From Halosolutus gelatinilyticus (lineage in GTDB: Archaea; Halobacteriota; Halobacteria; Halobacteriales; Natrialbaceae): DNA of 64,000 nt. Location: contig NZ_CP095491.1 of assembly GCF_023028105.1 (NCBI RefSeq), positions 2,728,001 through 2,792,000 on the forward strand, in the 5' to 3' direction. The notes below the pieces were generated by a model, which was given only the letters and a program-made list of their open reading frames with translations, ran no database searches and was not told where the DNA came from. Below are positions 1-9,200 of the stretch, piece after piece (the first letter of the stretch is position 1; each line of letters begins with the position of its first letter). The position numbers and the translations under genes were made by a program.

Positions 1-41
1 TCGATCTCTCGTTCTTCACCGATTGCGTTGAATGCACTCAT
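1..41 (-). CDS. korB: 2-oxoacid:ferredoxin oxidoreductase beta subunit, N-terminal fragment
   Basis: Only the first 13 codons are inside the window. They read MSAFNAIGEEREI from an ATG whose complement is at 39-41. This N-terminus is the usual one for haloarchaeal beta (thiamine-diphosphate-binding) subunits of 2-oxoacid:ferredoxin oxidoreductases, from memory of the family. The gene starts two bases after the stop of the alpha-subunit gene at 44, so the two are surely one operon (alpha first). The catalytic domain is outside the window. Confidence 0.75.
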   Translation of the reverse strand, partial: MSAFNAIGEEREI

Positions 42-43
42 GG

Positions 44-1951
44 TTAATCACCTGCTGCGGGTTCGATGCGTACCTGTGCGGTCGGTTCGCGGTCCTCGTC
101 CGCGATGTTGACCTCGTACCCCTCGACGACCTCCGCAGGTTCGAATGGGTTCCCGTTGTACTTGAGCAGGCTGGTCATCCTGTCGCCGAAGCGACCGAGT
201 TCCTTCTGGATGAGACCGCGGAACTGCGCCGTCGCGTTCATCTCGACGACCATCGCCTCGTCGACGCTCTCGAGGAACTCCTCGACTTCGGCTTCGGGGA
301 ACGGCATCATGTCGGAGACGCTCAGTCCCTTGACCGAGTGGCCGCTCTCGTTCAGGCGGGAAACGGCTTCGACGACGGCACCCTGGGAGGAGCCCCAGGT
401 GATGATGCCGTACTCGGCCGTCTCGTCGCCGAAGTAGGTCTGGTTCGACTCGTGTTCCTCGTCGAGTTCCTCGCGGATCGCCTCGAGTTTCCCGATCCGG
501 CGGTCCATCTGGTAGACGCGGTTGTCCGGGTCCTCGCTGATGTGTCCAACGGGGCTGTGCTCGTTACCCGTCGCGAGGTAGCGTCCGCCCTTCTGGCCCG
601 GCAGCGATCGCGGGCTGACGTGTTTGTCGTTGTCGGGTTCGTACTCGAAGCGGTGGAACTTCCCGGAAGCGTCGTGGGCGGCCTCCCGGAGTTCCTCCTC
701 GGTGAGCGTCGATCCCAGGTCGGGTTCGGGCTCACGGTCGAAGAACTCGACGTCGACGTTCGTGTTCTCGCCGGAGAGCTTCTGGTCGTAGATGAGGATC
801 GTCGGGATCTGGTACTCCCAGGCGATGTGGAACGCGAGTCGGGTTTGCTCGTAGGCCTCCTCGATGTTCCCCGGCGCGAAGACGACCCGCGAGGAGTCGC
901 CCTGGCTCGTATAGAGGACGAACTCGAGGTCGCCCTGCTCGGGTTTCGTCGGCATCCCGGTCGAGGGACCGGCGCGCATCGACTCGACGAGCACGATCGG
1001 CGTCTCGGTCATCTCGGCGAGACCGAGCGGTTCGCTCATCAGCGCGAAGCCGCCGCCGGAGGAGCCGGACATGGCCTTCGCGCCGGCGTGGCTCGCGCCG
1101 ACGGCCAGCGCGGCCGCGGCGATCTCGTCTTCGACCTGTTCGGAGACGCCGCCCATGTCGGGGAAGTTCTGGCTGAGGATGGTGAACACGTCCGTCCACG
1201 GCGTCATCGGGTAGCCGGCGATGAAGCGACAGCCGCCGTCGATCGCGCCGTAGGCGATCGCGTTCGAACCGGACAGCAGCGCCTGCTCGGTCTCGTGTTC
1301 GCCCGTCGGGATGCGGAGGTCGTGTTCGACCTCGATCTCGTCGCCGACCATCTCGTAGGCTTCGTGGAGGATCTCGAGGTTCGCCTCGAGGACGTCCCCG
1401 GACATCGCGTCCTCCATTAGGTCCTCGATGTGCTCGAGATCCATCTCGAGCAGCCCCGCCGTCACGCCGACGCCGGCGGTGTTTCGCATGACCTCGCGGC
1501 CGTGTTCCTTTGCGAGGCTGCGAAGGTCGACCGGATAGACGTGCCAGCCGTTCTCCTTGGCGCGTTTCTCGAGATCGAGTTCCGCGACGTCCTCCTCGCT
1601 GAGGAGCCCCTCGTCGTAGACGATGACGCCCCCCTCGCGAAGATCGTCCAGGTTCTCCGACAGCGGCTTGATCTCTTCGTTGCCGTAATACGCTTCCTCC
1701 TGGGGGTTCCGGGCGAACGAGTCGCCGAGCGCGAGCAGGAAGTTGTAGCCGTCACCCCGTGACTGTACCTCGTGGCCTGCCGCTCGGATCTCGACGTACG
1801 TGTGACCGCCGCGGATTCGCGATGGATAGTGGCGGTGTGTAAATACGTGGAGCCCCGAGCGCATCAGCGCCTTTGCGAAATTCTGGCTCGTCGAGTCGAT
1901 TCCGTCGCCGGAACCGCCTGCGATTCGCCAGATGAGTTCGTCGTCGCTCAT
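44..1951 (-). CDS. korA: 2-oxoacid:ferredoxin oxidoreductase alpha subunit (gamma-alpha fusion)
   Basis: The 635-aa protein is a haloarchaeal KorA/PorA subunit. With the beta subunit it oxidatively decarboxylates pyruvate or 2-oxoglutarate to the acyl-CoA and passes electrons to ferredoxin; haloarchaea use this in place of NAD-linked 2-oxoacid dehydrogenases. Residues about 1-190 are the gamma domain (GGSGDGID near the start, then SRIRGGHTY). Residues about 220-600 are the alpha (pyrimidine-binding) domain with the AGYPMTPWTD and GSSGGGFALM segments. The start ATG at 1951 puts the gamma motif at the usual distance. Pyruvate and 2-oxoglutarate specificity cannot be separated from this subunit alone, so the symbol korA is provisional. 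The beta subunit follows two bases downstream. Confidence 0.92.
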   Translation of the reverse strand: MSDDELIWRIAGGSGDGIDSTSQNFAKALMRSGLHVFTHRHYPSRIRGGHTYVEIRAAGHEVQSRGDGYNFLLALGDSFARNPQEEAYYGNEEIKPLSENLDDLREGGVIVYDEGLLSEEDVAELDLEKRAKENGWHVYPVDLRSLAKEHGREVMRNTAGVGVTAGLLEMDLEHIEDLMEDAMSGDVLEANLEILHEAYEMVGDEIEVEHDLRIPTGEHETEQALLSGSNAIAYGAIDGGCRFIAGYPMTPWTDVFTILSQNFPDMGGVSEQVEDEIAAAALAVGASHAGAKAMSGSSGGGFALMSEPLGLAEMTETPIVLVESMRAGPSTGMPTKPEQGDLEFVLYTSQGDSSRVVFAPGNIEEAYEQTRLAFHIAWEYQIPTILIYDQKLSGENTNVDVEFFDREPEPDLGSTLTEEELREAAHDASGKFHRFEYEPDNDKHVSPRSLPGQKGGRYLATGNEHSPVGHISEDPDNRVYQMDRRIGKLEAIREELDEEHESNQTYFGDETAEYGIITWGSSQGAVVEAVSRLNESGHSVKGLSVSDMMPFPEAEVEEFLESVDEAMVVEMNATAQFRGLIQKELGRFGDRMTSLLKYNGNPFEPAEVVEGYEVNIADEDREPTAQVRIEPAAGD

Positions 1952-2223
1952 GGGTAGATCTGTGGCCTGTTGGCCAACCGTACCGGAGTTTCGGACCAGT
2001 GTACCTAAAGCCTTTGCTATAGATTATCATGCATCTATCGTGAAGAATGAACAACCATCCAATTCACCACACTGTCAGGATTAGTTTGTATGGGAAATTC
2101 GTGAAGAAAGTCCCGGAACCGAGAGGGCAAACCGATCGATAGGCGGCACAGCCGTCTCTCCTAACAGTTCCGGACGGCGGACCCACCAGCACGTTTTTTG
2201 TAACGCCCGGGGAGCTAGTTAAT

Positions 2224-3012
2224 ATGTGCTACATTGTCAGGACGCCGAAACGAAGGGCGGGAACAGCGTCCGGAACACTCCGCTCGTGGGCCGTCGACGA
2301 GGGGGATTCGGTCGAACGGGGCGAGACGATCGCACGGGTCGAATTCGAATCGAGCGCCGACGAAGCCGAACCGAGCGGAACCGCGGTCGAAGCCCGCGAT
2401 CGCGGCGTCCTCCGACGGATGTATTTCGACGCCGGCGCGGCGGCACCGCCGGGAACGCCGATCGGGATCGTCGGGCCGGCGGACGCGGACGTCGCCGAAC
2501 TGGAAGCCGAAGCGGCGGCCGAACTGGCCGAAATCGTCGCGGAGGCGACGGCGATCCCCGAAACCGGAGCCGAAGCCGGCGAGTCGACGACCGACGCCGT
2601 CGACACGGAGATGCCCGCCCGGACGCTCACCGCGCACAATCCCGAGGGGGTGGCGGGGACGATCGAGGCCGGTTCGTTCCGGTGGCGGTTCGACGAACCC
2701 GAGGCGGCCGGCGGCTCGGAGCTGGGACCGACGCCCGTCGACGTCTTCCTCGGCGGGTTCGCCGCCTGTCTGTCCCTGAGCGTGCGCTTCCAGGCGAACA
2801 AACGCGAGGCGTCGGTCGGGGCGATCGACGTGACGGCCGACGCCGAGCCCGAACGCGGCTCCGTCGATCGACTCGCGGTGACGGTCGAACTCGAGACCGA
2901 CGCCGACGCCGAGACGGTCGAACGCATCGTCGACCTCGGCGAGCGGGGCTGTCACGTCTCGCAGTTGCTCCGGGAGGATCTGCCGCTCGAAGTGAACTGG
3001 GAACGGACCTGA
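2224..3012 (+). CDS. Lipoyl/biotinyl-like domain fused to OsmC-family domain
   Basis: The 262-aa protein has an N-terminal biotinyl/lipoyl-fold segment (residues about 10-85: SWAVDEGDSVERGETIARV ... GVLRRMYFDAG ... GTPIGIVGP), an Ala/Glu-rich linker (about 90-130) and a C-terminal OsmC/Ohr-type domain (about 135-262: GPTPVDVFLGGFAACLSLSV with Cys182, then RGCHV with Cys243). OsmC proteins are thiol peroxidases that use two such cysteines and, in the studied cases, are reduced by dihydrolipoyl proteins. Here the lipoyl-like domain has no lysine at the hairpin where one would be modified; the only lysines are near residue 9 and in the OsmC domain. It may therefore be a docking or structural domain. 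The ATG at 2224 is the first in frame. Monocistronic as far as can be seen. Confidence 0.85.
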   Translation: MCYIVRTPKRRAGTASGTLRSWAVDEGDSVERGETIARVEFESSADEAEPSGTAVEARDRGVLRRMYFDAGAAAPPGTPIGIVGPADADVAELEAEAAAELAEIVAEATAIPETGAEAGESTTDAVDTEMPARTLTAHNPEGVAGTIEAGSFRWRFDEPEAAGGSELGPTPVDVFLGGFAACLSLSVRFQANKREASVGAIDVTADAEPERGSVDRLAVTVELETDADAETVERIVDLGERGCHVSQLLREDLPLEVNWERT

Positions 3013-3064
3013 GCGTTCTGGAGCGACGGATTCGATCGCGCGCCGAGCCGGTCGAACCCGCCGG

Positions 3065-3859
3065 TCACACCCCCGCAACGGCGGCCGGTTCGGTCGCGAC
3101 GAGGCTGCGGTAGTACGCGACCAGGTACGTGTACGTGAGGCCGGAGGCGATCGTTCCGAGAACCAGCGTCAACCCGACCGACAGCGCGAACCTCGATCCG
3201 GAGGTGACGACGATAGCTCCCGCCTCCGTGGTCTCGGTGGCCGTCAGGTAAAGCGCCATCCCCGGCCCCTGACCGATCGCGGAAATCGCGAGGGAGACGA
3301 GCGAAAAGCCGACGGCGCTGACGAAGTTTCGGCGCACGAGCGCCGCGCTCCGGCTCAGCGAATCGATCGCCCCGACCCCGCTGACGACGATCGCCGCGTC
3401 GTAAAACTGCAGAAACAAGACGACGAGGCCGACCAGGAGGCCGACGAGGCCGAACACGACGATCACCGCGGCGCCGACGCTCCCGCTCGCCGCCACCGTT
3501 CCGACCCCGACGACCGCCGCCGCAATGACGCCGGCGAACGACACGCTGATCACGATCACCGCGAACACGATCGTCGCGGCCAGCAGCGAGACGTAGCTCG
3601 CTTTGCCGCCGCGAACGAACGCGCCGAGATCCGTCGAGCCCGCGAGCGCTTCGTTCGCCATCGTGAGCAAGCCGCCCAGAGGGAACGGAAACACGAAGAT
3701 CCATGGAAGCCACAGTACCGCCGCGATCACGGAACTGACGTACGCGTTGACGACGACGGAGACTTCACCCAACCCGACCAGGAACAGGGCCCCCACCAGG
3801 ATGACGGGATTCGATCGAAACGCGGCCCACGCGGTCGACAAGTCACGTATCGCGCTCAT
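3065..3859 (-). CDS. Multi-pass membrane protein, uncharacterised haloarchaeal family
   Basis: The 264-aa product starting MSAIRDLSTAWAAF has about six or seven long hydrophobic stretches (for example ILVGALFLVGLGEVSVVV near residue 20, and repeated Val/Ala/Gly-rich segments to the C-terminus) and no catalytic motif I recognise. It resembles the haloarchaeal membrane family whose genes are annotated only by DUF numbers, sometimes linked to the glycerophosphodiester phosphodiesterase membrane domain; I cannot confirm that here. An in-frame start 30 codons upstream exists, but the internal ATG at 3859 begins the typical amphipathic N-terminus. The gene converges with the OsmC fusion gene and ends 53 bases from it. 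Confidence 0.75.
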   Translation of the reverse strand: MSAIRDLSTAWAAFRSNPVILVGALFLVGLGEVSVVVNAYVSSVIAAVLWLPWIFVFPFPLGGLLTMANEALAGSTDLGAFVRGGKASYVSLLAATIVFAVIVISVSFAGVIAAAVVGVGTVAASGSVGAAVIVVFGLVGLLVGLVVLFLQFYDAAIVVSGVGAIDSLSRSAALVRRNFVSAVGFSLVSLAISAIGQGPGMALYLTATETTEAGAIVVTSGSRFALSVGLTLVLGTIASGLTYTYLVAYYRSLVATEPAAVAGV

Positions 3860-3973
3860 TCCCGGATAGATGAAGTACCGACTGTAAATAGTTGCTGTAC
3901 CCAGTTTCCGGAAAGATGCCTGGACGGGAACTCGTGGACGCACCCGCACCCGATCGAAGGAGACGGCCCCCGA

Positions 3974-4834
3974 CTATCGGTGGAGTTCGCGGAGTCGCCT
4001 GATACGTTCGTGCGTCGGCGGGTGGGTGGCCCGCGGCGGGACGATCGCCGAACTCGGAACGATACAGAAGGCGTTGAATCCCGCGACGCGTCGGAGGTCG
4101 GTCTCCGGCGGGGCCGATCCGTGGAGGGTCGCGAGCGCGCTGGCGAGAGCGTACGGATCGCCGGTGATCGCGACCGCGCCCCTGTCGGCGGCGAACTCGC
4201 GGTACCGGGAGAGCACGGCGATGCCGGGGAGACTCACGAGGTAGATCGGGAGCCCCACGAACAGCAGGTAGATCCCGATCACCAGCGGCCAGCCGAAGAC
4301 GAACGACGCGGCCGAAATGGACCTGCCGGCCAGCGAGAGTACCATCGCGGAGACGGCCATCGGGAACCCGGCGACCGTCATGACCGACGAGTCGGCGTTT
4401 TTGAGGTGGGCCAGTTCGTGCGCGAGCACCGCCTCCAGTTCGTCCTCGGAGAGCGCCTTCAGGAGGCCGGTCGTCACGCAGACGACCGTCCGATCGCCCG
4501 TTCCCGCCGAGAGGGCGTTCGCTTCGTCGCTCGGAATCACGGCGATCGGCGGGACCGGCAGGTCGGCCTGCCGTGCCAGTCGCTCCACCGCATCGTGGAG
4601 TTCCGGGTGCTGGTCGCGGTCGATCGCGATCGCTTTCGTCGCCAGGTACGCGATGCGATCGGCCTGCGTGACGCTCACGGCCAGCGCGATGAGCAAGACC
4701 GCGCCGAAGCCGACGGCGATCCGATCGGAGAACACCGTTACGACGACGCCGAAAAGGGCGGCGTAGCCGAGGAGTGTCAGGGCGAGCGCGAGGACCATTC
4801 GTCCCTGGAGGCGGCGATCGGACGTCCAGTTCAT
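3974..4834 (-). CDS. htpX: M48 family zinc metalloprotease, HtpX-like
   Basis: The 286-aa membrane protease has two N-terminal transmembrane helices (residues about 12-32 and 38-55), the zinc motif HELAH at residues 139-143 (AVLAHELAHLKNAD), two further hydrophobic segments (about 155-205) and the downstream third-ligand helix YREFAADRGAV. HtpX enzymes degrade misfolded membrane proteins with the active site on the cytoplasmic face. At 286 aa it has the usual family length. The start MNWTSDRRLQ is preceded on its strand by an AT-rich segment (CTATTTGAA at about 4856-4864) suitable as a TATA element. It is transcribed in the same direction as the upstream aroC, 135 bases away. Confidence 0.9.
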   Translation of the reverse strand: MNWTSDRRLQGRMVLALALTLLGYAALFGVVVTVFSDRIAVGFGAVLLIALAVSVTQADRIAYLATKAIAIDRDQHPELHDAVERLARQADLPVPPIAVIPSDEANALSAGTGDRTVVCVTTGLLKALSEDELEAVLAHELAHLKNADSSVMTVAGFPMAVSAMVLSLAGRSISAASFVFGWPLVIGIYLLFVGLPIYLVSLPGIAVLSRYREFAADRGAVAITGDPYALASALATLHGSAPPETDLRRVAGFNAFCIVPSSAIVPPRATHPPTHERIRRLRELHR

Positions 4835-4969
4835 AGTCGAACTACTCGCGGACAGTTCAAATAGCTATCTAGTCCGTGCGTTCGGAGAGCGCCGATCCGT
4901 TCCGCGGACGACGTCCGTTCGATCGCGCCACACACGGCGTTTTTCGGGACCTGGGACGCCGCGGAGTCG

Positions 4970-6121
4970 CTACTCGTTGTGCGGGTTGCTCGGGTGGTAG
5001 TCCGTATCGTACTCGCCGGGCCGATCGTCGACCCGATCGGGGTTCATCCGGCCGGACAGGAGCATGAAGTCGACCAGCGTCAGCGCGAGCATGGCCTCGA
5101 CGACGGGGACGCCTCGGGGCGGGAGGACGGGGTCGTGGCGGCCGATCACCTTCTCCTCTTTGATCTCGCCGGTCTCCCAGTCGGCGGTCTGCTGGGTCTT
5201 CGGGATCGACGTGGGCGCGTGCAGCGTCACCTCGCCGTAGATCGGTTCGCCGCTCGAAATGCCGCCCTGGATGCCGCCGTGGTCGTTCTCGACGGGCACC
5301 GGATTACCCTCGTCGTCGAACTCCCAGTCGTCGTTTCGCTCGTAGCCGGTCCACTCGGCGGCCTCCGCGCCGAGGCCGAACTCGAAGGCCGTCGTCGCCG
5401 GAATCGCCATCATGGCCTGACCGAGTCGCGCCGACAGCGAGTCGAAGCGCGGCGCGCCAAGGCCGACGGGGACGCCCCGGGCCTCGAAGTAGATGCTGCC
5501 GCCGATCGAGTCGCCCTCCTCCTGGTAGTCCTCGATCAGCTCTTGCATCTCCGCGGCGGTCTCCGGGTGGGCGCAGCGAACGTCGTTCTCCTCGCTGTGC
5601 TCGAACAGCTCTTCGAAGCTCACGTCGGGCGCCTCGACGTCGCCGATCTGGTTGACGTGCGCCTTGAGTTCGACTCCCTCGAGTGAGAGCAGCTTCTTCG
5701 CGATCGCGCCCGCCGCGACCCAGTTGACCGTCTCCCTGGCCGAGGAGCGGCCGCCGCCGCCCCAGTTGCGCGTGCCGAACTTCGCGGAGTAGGTAAAGTC
5801 GCCATGAGAGGGCCGGGGTGCAGTGATGAACGGTTCGTACTTGCCGGATCGGGCGTCCTTGTTCTGGATGACCATGCCGATCGGCGTCCCCGTCGTGTAG
5901 CCGTCCTGGACGCCCGATTTGATCGAGACGGCGTCGGGTTCGCCGCGGCTGGTCGTGATCATCGACTGGCCGGGTTTGCGTCGATCGAGGTCCGCTTGGA
6001 TGTCCTCTTCGGACAGTTCAAGGCCGGCCGGACAGCCGGAGACGGTACAGCCCATCGCCTCTCCGTGGCTCTCACCGAAGGTGGTCACCTGAAAGAGACG
6101 ACCGAAGCGATTGCCGTTCAT
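4970..6121 (-). CDS. aroC: Chorismate synthase
   Basis: The 383-aa enzyme converts 5-enolpyruvylshikimate-3-phosphate to chorismate with reduced FMN, the last step of the shikimate pathway. Family marks are FGESHG near residue 13, DLDRRKPGQS near 50, the SSARETVNWVAAGA segment and VIGRHDPVLPPRGVPVVEAM near the C-terminus. The longer open frame to 6217 has 32 extra residues without family similarity, so the ATG at 6121 (MNGNRFGRLF) is taken as the start. AroA (11581-12873) and TyrA (18334-19131) in this window catalyse the preceding and a following step, but each gene has its own promoter region. Confidence 0.96.
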   Translation of the reverse strand: MNGNRFGRLFQVTTFGESHGEAMGCTVSGCPAGLELSEEDIQADLDRRKPGQSMITTSRGEPDAVSIKSGVQDGYTTGTPIGMVIQNKDARSGKYEPFITAPRPSHGDFTYSAKFGTRNWGGGGRSSARETVNWVAAGAIAKKLLSLEGVELKAHVNQIGDVEAPDVSFEELFEHSEENDVRCAHPETAAEMQELIEDYQEEGDSIGGSIYFEARGVPVGLGAPRFDSLSARLGQAMMAIPATTAFEFGLGAEAAEWTGYERNDDWEFDDEGNPVPVENDHGGIQGGISSGEPIYGEVTLHAPTSIPKTQQTADWETGEIKEEKVIGRHDPVLPPRGVPVVEAMLALTLVDFMLLSGRMNPDRVDDRPGEYDTDYHPSNPHNE

Positions 6122-6285
6122 TACGACCTGCTCGGGGGCGCGGACACTTAGCCCTGCAGGGTTCGCGCAATACGGGCCTCGGTCGCGACATTGGTCGGCC
6201 TCGACGCGCCGCATCACGGTTCGAAGCGTTAGCGGGCTGACGGGCCGACAGTGGGTTTATCCGCGGCACCCGCCATGATATTCGC

Positions 6286-9200
6286 ATGACCGAGCGGGCA
6301 ACCGACTCCGGGCCACCGGCCCATCCGGCGGCGAGCGAGACGGCGCTCCGGTGGTACGGAACGCTGGCCGAAACCGTCGACGGTGGCGTGTTCCACCTCG
6401 ACGCTGACGGGGCCCTCGTCGCGGTCGACGAATCGTTCGCCGAATTGATCGGAGACACCCGCGCGGGTCTCCTCGACGATCGGCGGCGAAGCCCGTTCGC
6501 CGATCGCGATCTCGAACGGATTCGGCGGCGACTCGACGACTGCGAGCGCGGCGGCGCCGCGGTCGCGGAGTGCGACCTCGCGCTCCGCGCCGGTGACGGG
6601 ACGGCCGTCCCGTGTTCAGTTCGAGTTTCGCGTCTCGAGACCGACGGCGCGAACCGCGGAACGATCGGCATCGCTCGGGAGCGCGCGGAGACGCCTCGAA
6701 AGGGGATCGAGACGCCGCTCGATCGCTCCCCGGCGTCGGTCCCGCACTCGGACTCCGGGACGCCCCTGCTCGACGGTGCGCTGCGATCGGTCTTCGATGA
6801 CGCGGCCGTCGGCGTCTTCGTCCTCGACGACGCGTTCGACGTCGCGTGGATCAACGAGACGGCGAGACGGTACTTCGGGCTCGACCGCGAGGCCGTCGTG
6901 GGTCGTGACAAGCGCGAACTGATTCGGGACACCCTTCGGCGGCGGATCGATGGCGGCGAGGCGTTCGCGGAGACGGTGTTCGCGACGGACGACGACGACA
7001 ACTACGTCGAGCGCTTCGAGTGCCACGTCACCGCCGGCGAGGACCGCGAGGAGCGGTGGCTCGAATACCGGAGCAAGCCGATCGAGTCGGGGCCGTACGC
7101 CGGCGGCCGGGTCGAACTGTACTACGACGTCACCGGCCGCCGCCGCCACGCCGGCCGGTTGCAACGGCTCAACCGGGCCGTCCACGAGTGGCTCGAGGGG
7201 ACGACCCGCGAGGAGATCGCCGAGCGCGCGTGTCGACACCTCGTCGACGTGCTCGGGCTGGACATCAACGGCGTCTTTCTGGCCGACGACGCGGCCCGAG
7301 CGCTCGAACCGATCGCCTGGTCCGACCGATCGGAGGCGCTCTTCGACGAGCTACCGACGTTCGAGGAGGGAGACGGGATCGCCTGGCGCGTCTTCGAAAC
7401 CGGCCGCGAGGAAGTGTACGACGACGTGACCACGGAGCCGGCCGTCTACGACCCGAACACGCCGATTCGAAGCGAGATCGTGCTCCCGATCGGGGATTAC
7501 GGGATCATCATCGCCGGCTCCGAGCGACGAGCCGCGTTCGGAGAGAACGACCTGACGCTCGCGCGGATCGCCGCGTCGAGTCTCGAAGTGACGTTCGATC
7601 GGCTCCGACACGAACGGCGGTTGGAGCGGGAGCGAGCCCAGACAGAGAAACTGCTCCAGACCGCGCCGATCGCGATCGCGGTCGAGGACGCGTCCGGCGA
7701 GACGATCCTGTCGAATCGACGCGCCGACGGCGTCCCCGGCTTTCCGACGTGGGAGCGGGCGGGGTCGTCGACCGGGACCGAGGAGTGGGACCTCCTCGAC
7801 GACGGCGGCGATCCGCTCGATCCAGCGGAGACGCCCGCCGCGCGCGTTCGAGCGATCGGCGAACCGGTGATCGACGAGGAACTCGCGCTCGATCGGCGAT
7901 CGGCGTCGGAGACGCGGTGGTACTCGGTCAGCGCGGTTCCGGTGTACCGCCCCGACGGGTCCCTCGAACGGGTCGTTTCGACCGGCGAGGAGATCACCCA
8001 TCTCAAGGAGCACGAGCGGCGACTCGAACGGCGCAAGCGGGAACTCGAGAGCGAACTCGGCGAGATCTTCGGCCGGATCTCCGACGCCGTCTACGCGCTC
8101 GACGAGGAGTGGCGGTTCACGCACGTGAACGATCGCGCGGCGGAGTTGCTGGACCGATCCAGGGACGAGCTGGTCGGCGGCAACGTCTGGGACATGTTCC
8201 CGGAGGCCGGCGAATCCGACCTCTACGAGCAGTACCACGAGGCGATGGAGCGCCAGGAACCGGCCTCGTTCGAGTACTACTCCGAACCGCTGGGCTTCTG
8301 GGCGCAGGTGAACGTCTACCCGTCGGAGACGGGGCTGTCGGTGTACTTCAGGGACGTCTCGGAGCGAAAAGCGCGCGTCCGCCAACTCGAACTCAGCGAG
8401 CGGCGGTACCGGACGCTGGCGGAGGACTTCCCCAACGGGATCGTCGTCCTCTACGACGACGACCTCAGGTACACGCTCGCGGCCGGACAGGCGTTCGACG
8501 AGATCCCGCCGTCCGAACCGGCGGTGGAGGGACGACGGCCGACCGACGTCTTCCCGCCCGAGACCGCGGCCGAACTCGAAACCGCGTACGAGGCGGCACT
8601 CGACGGCGACGAGCGAACGCTCGAGATCGAGTACGCCGATCGGGAGTGGTTGGTCCACGCGGCGCCGATCACCGCCGACGACGGGACGGTGCTCAACGGA
8701 CTGGCGACCGCACAGGACATCACCGAGCAGAAGGAGCGAGAGCGCGACCTCGCGAAGTACGAGACGATCGTCGAGACGATGGAAGACGGGGTTTACGCGC
8801 TCGACGGCGACGGCCGATTCACGACGGTCAACGAGGCCTACGCGGCGCTGACCGGGCACGATCGCGAGGACCTGCTCGGGAGCCACGGCTCGATCGTCGT
8901 CGACGAAGCGGTGATGGGACTCGCCGAGCAGATCGCCGCCGACGCCGACCGGTCGACGATCGAGACGGAACTCGAGACGAAAACCGGCGATCGAGTCCCG
9001 ATCGAGGCGACCGTGACGAGAGCGACGACGGTCGACGACGAGCGCGAGCGAATCGGCGTCGTTCGCGACGTGACGGGCCGGCTCGAGCGCCAGCGCAAAC
9101 TCGAGGCGAGCGAAGAGCGGTACCGGACGCTCGTGGAGAACTTCCCGGGCGGCGTCGTCGCGCTGTTCGACGACGACCTGCGGTACACCGCCGCCGGGGG

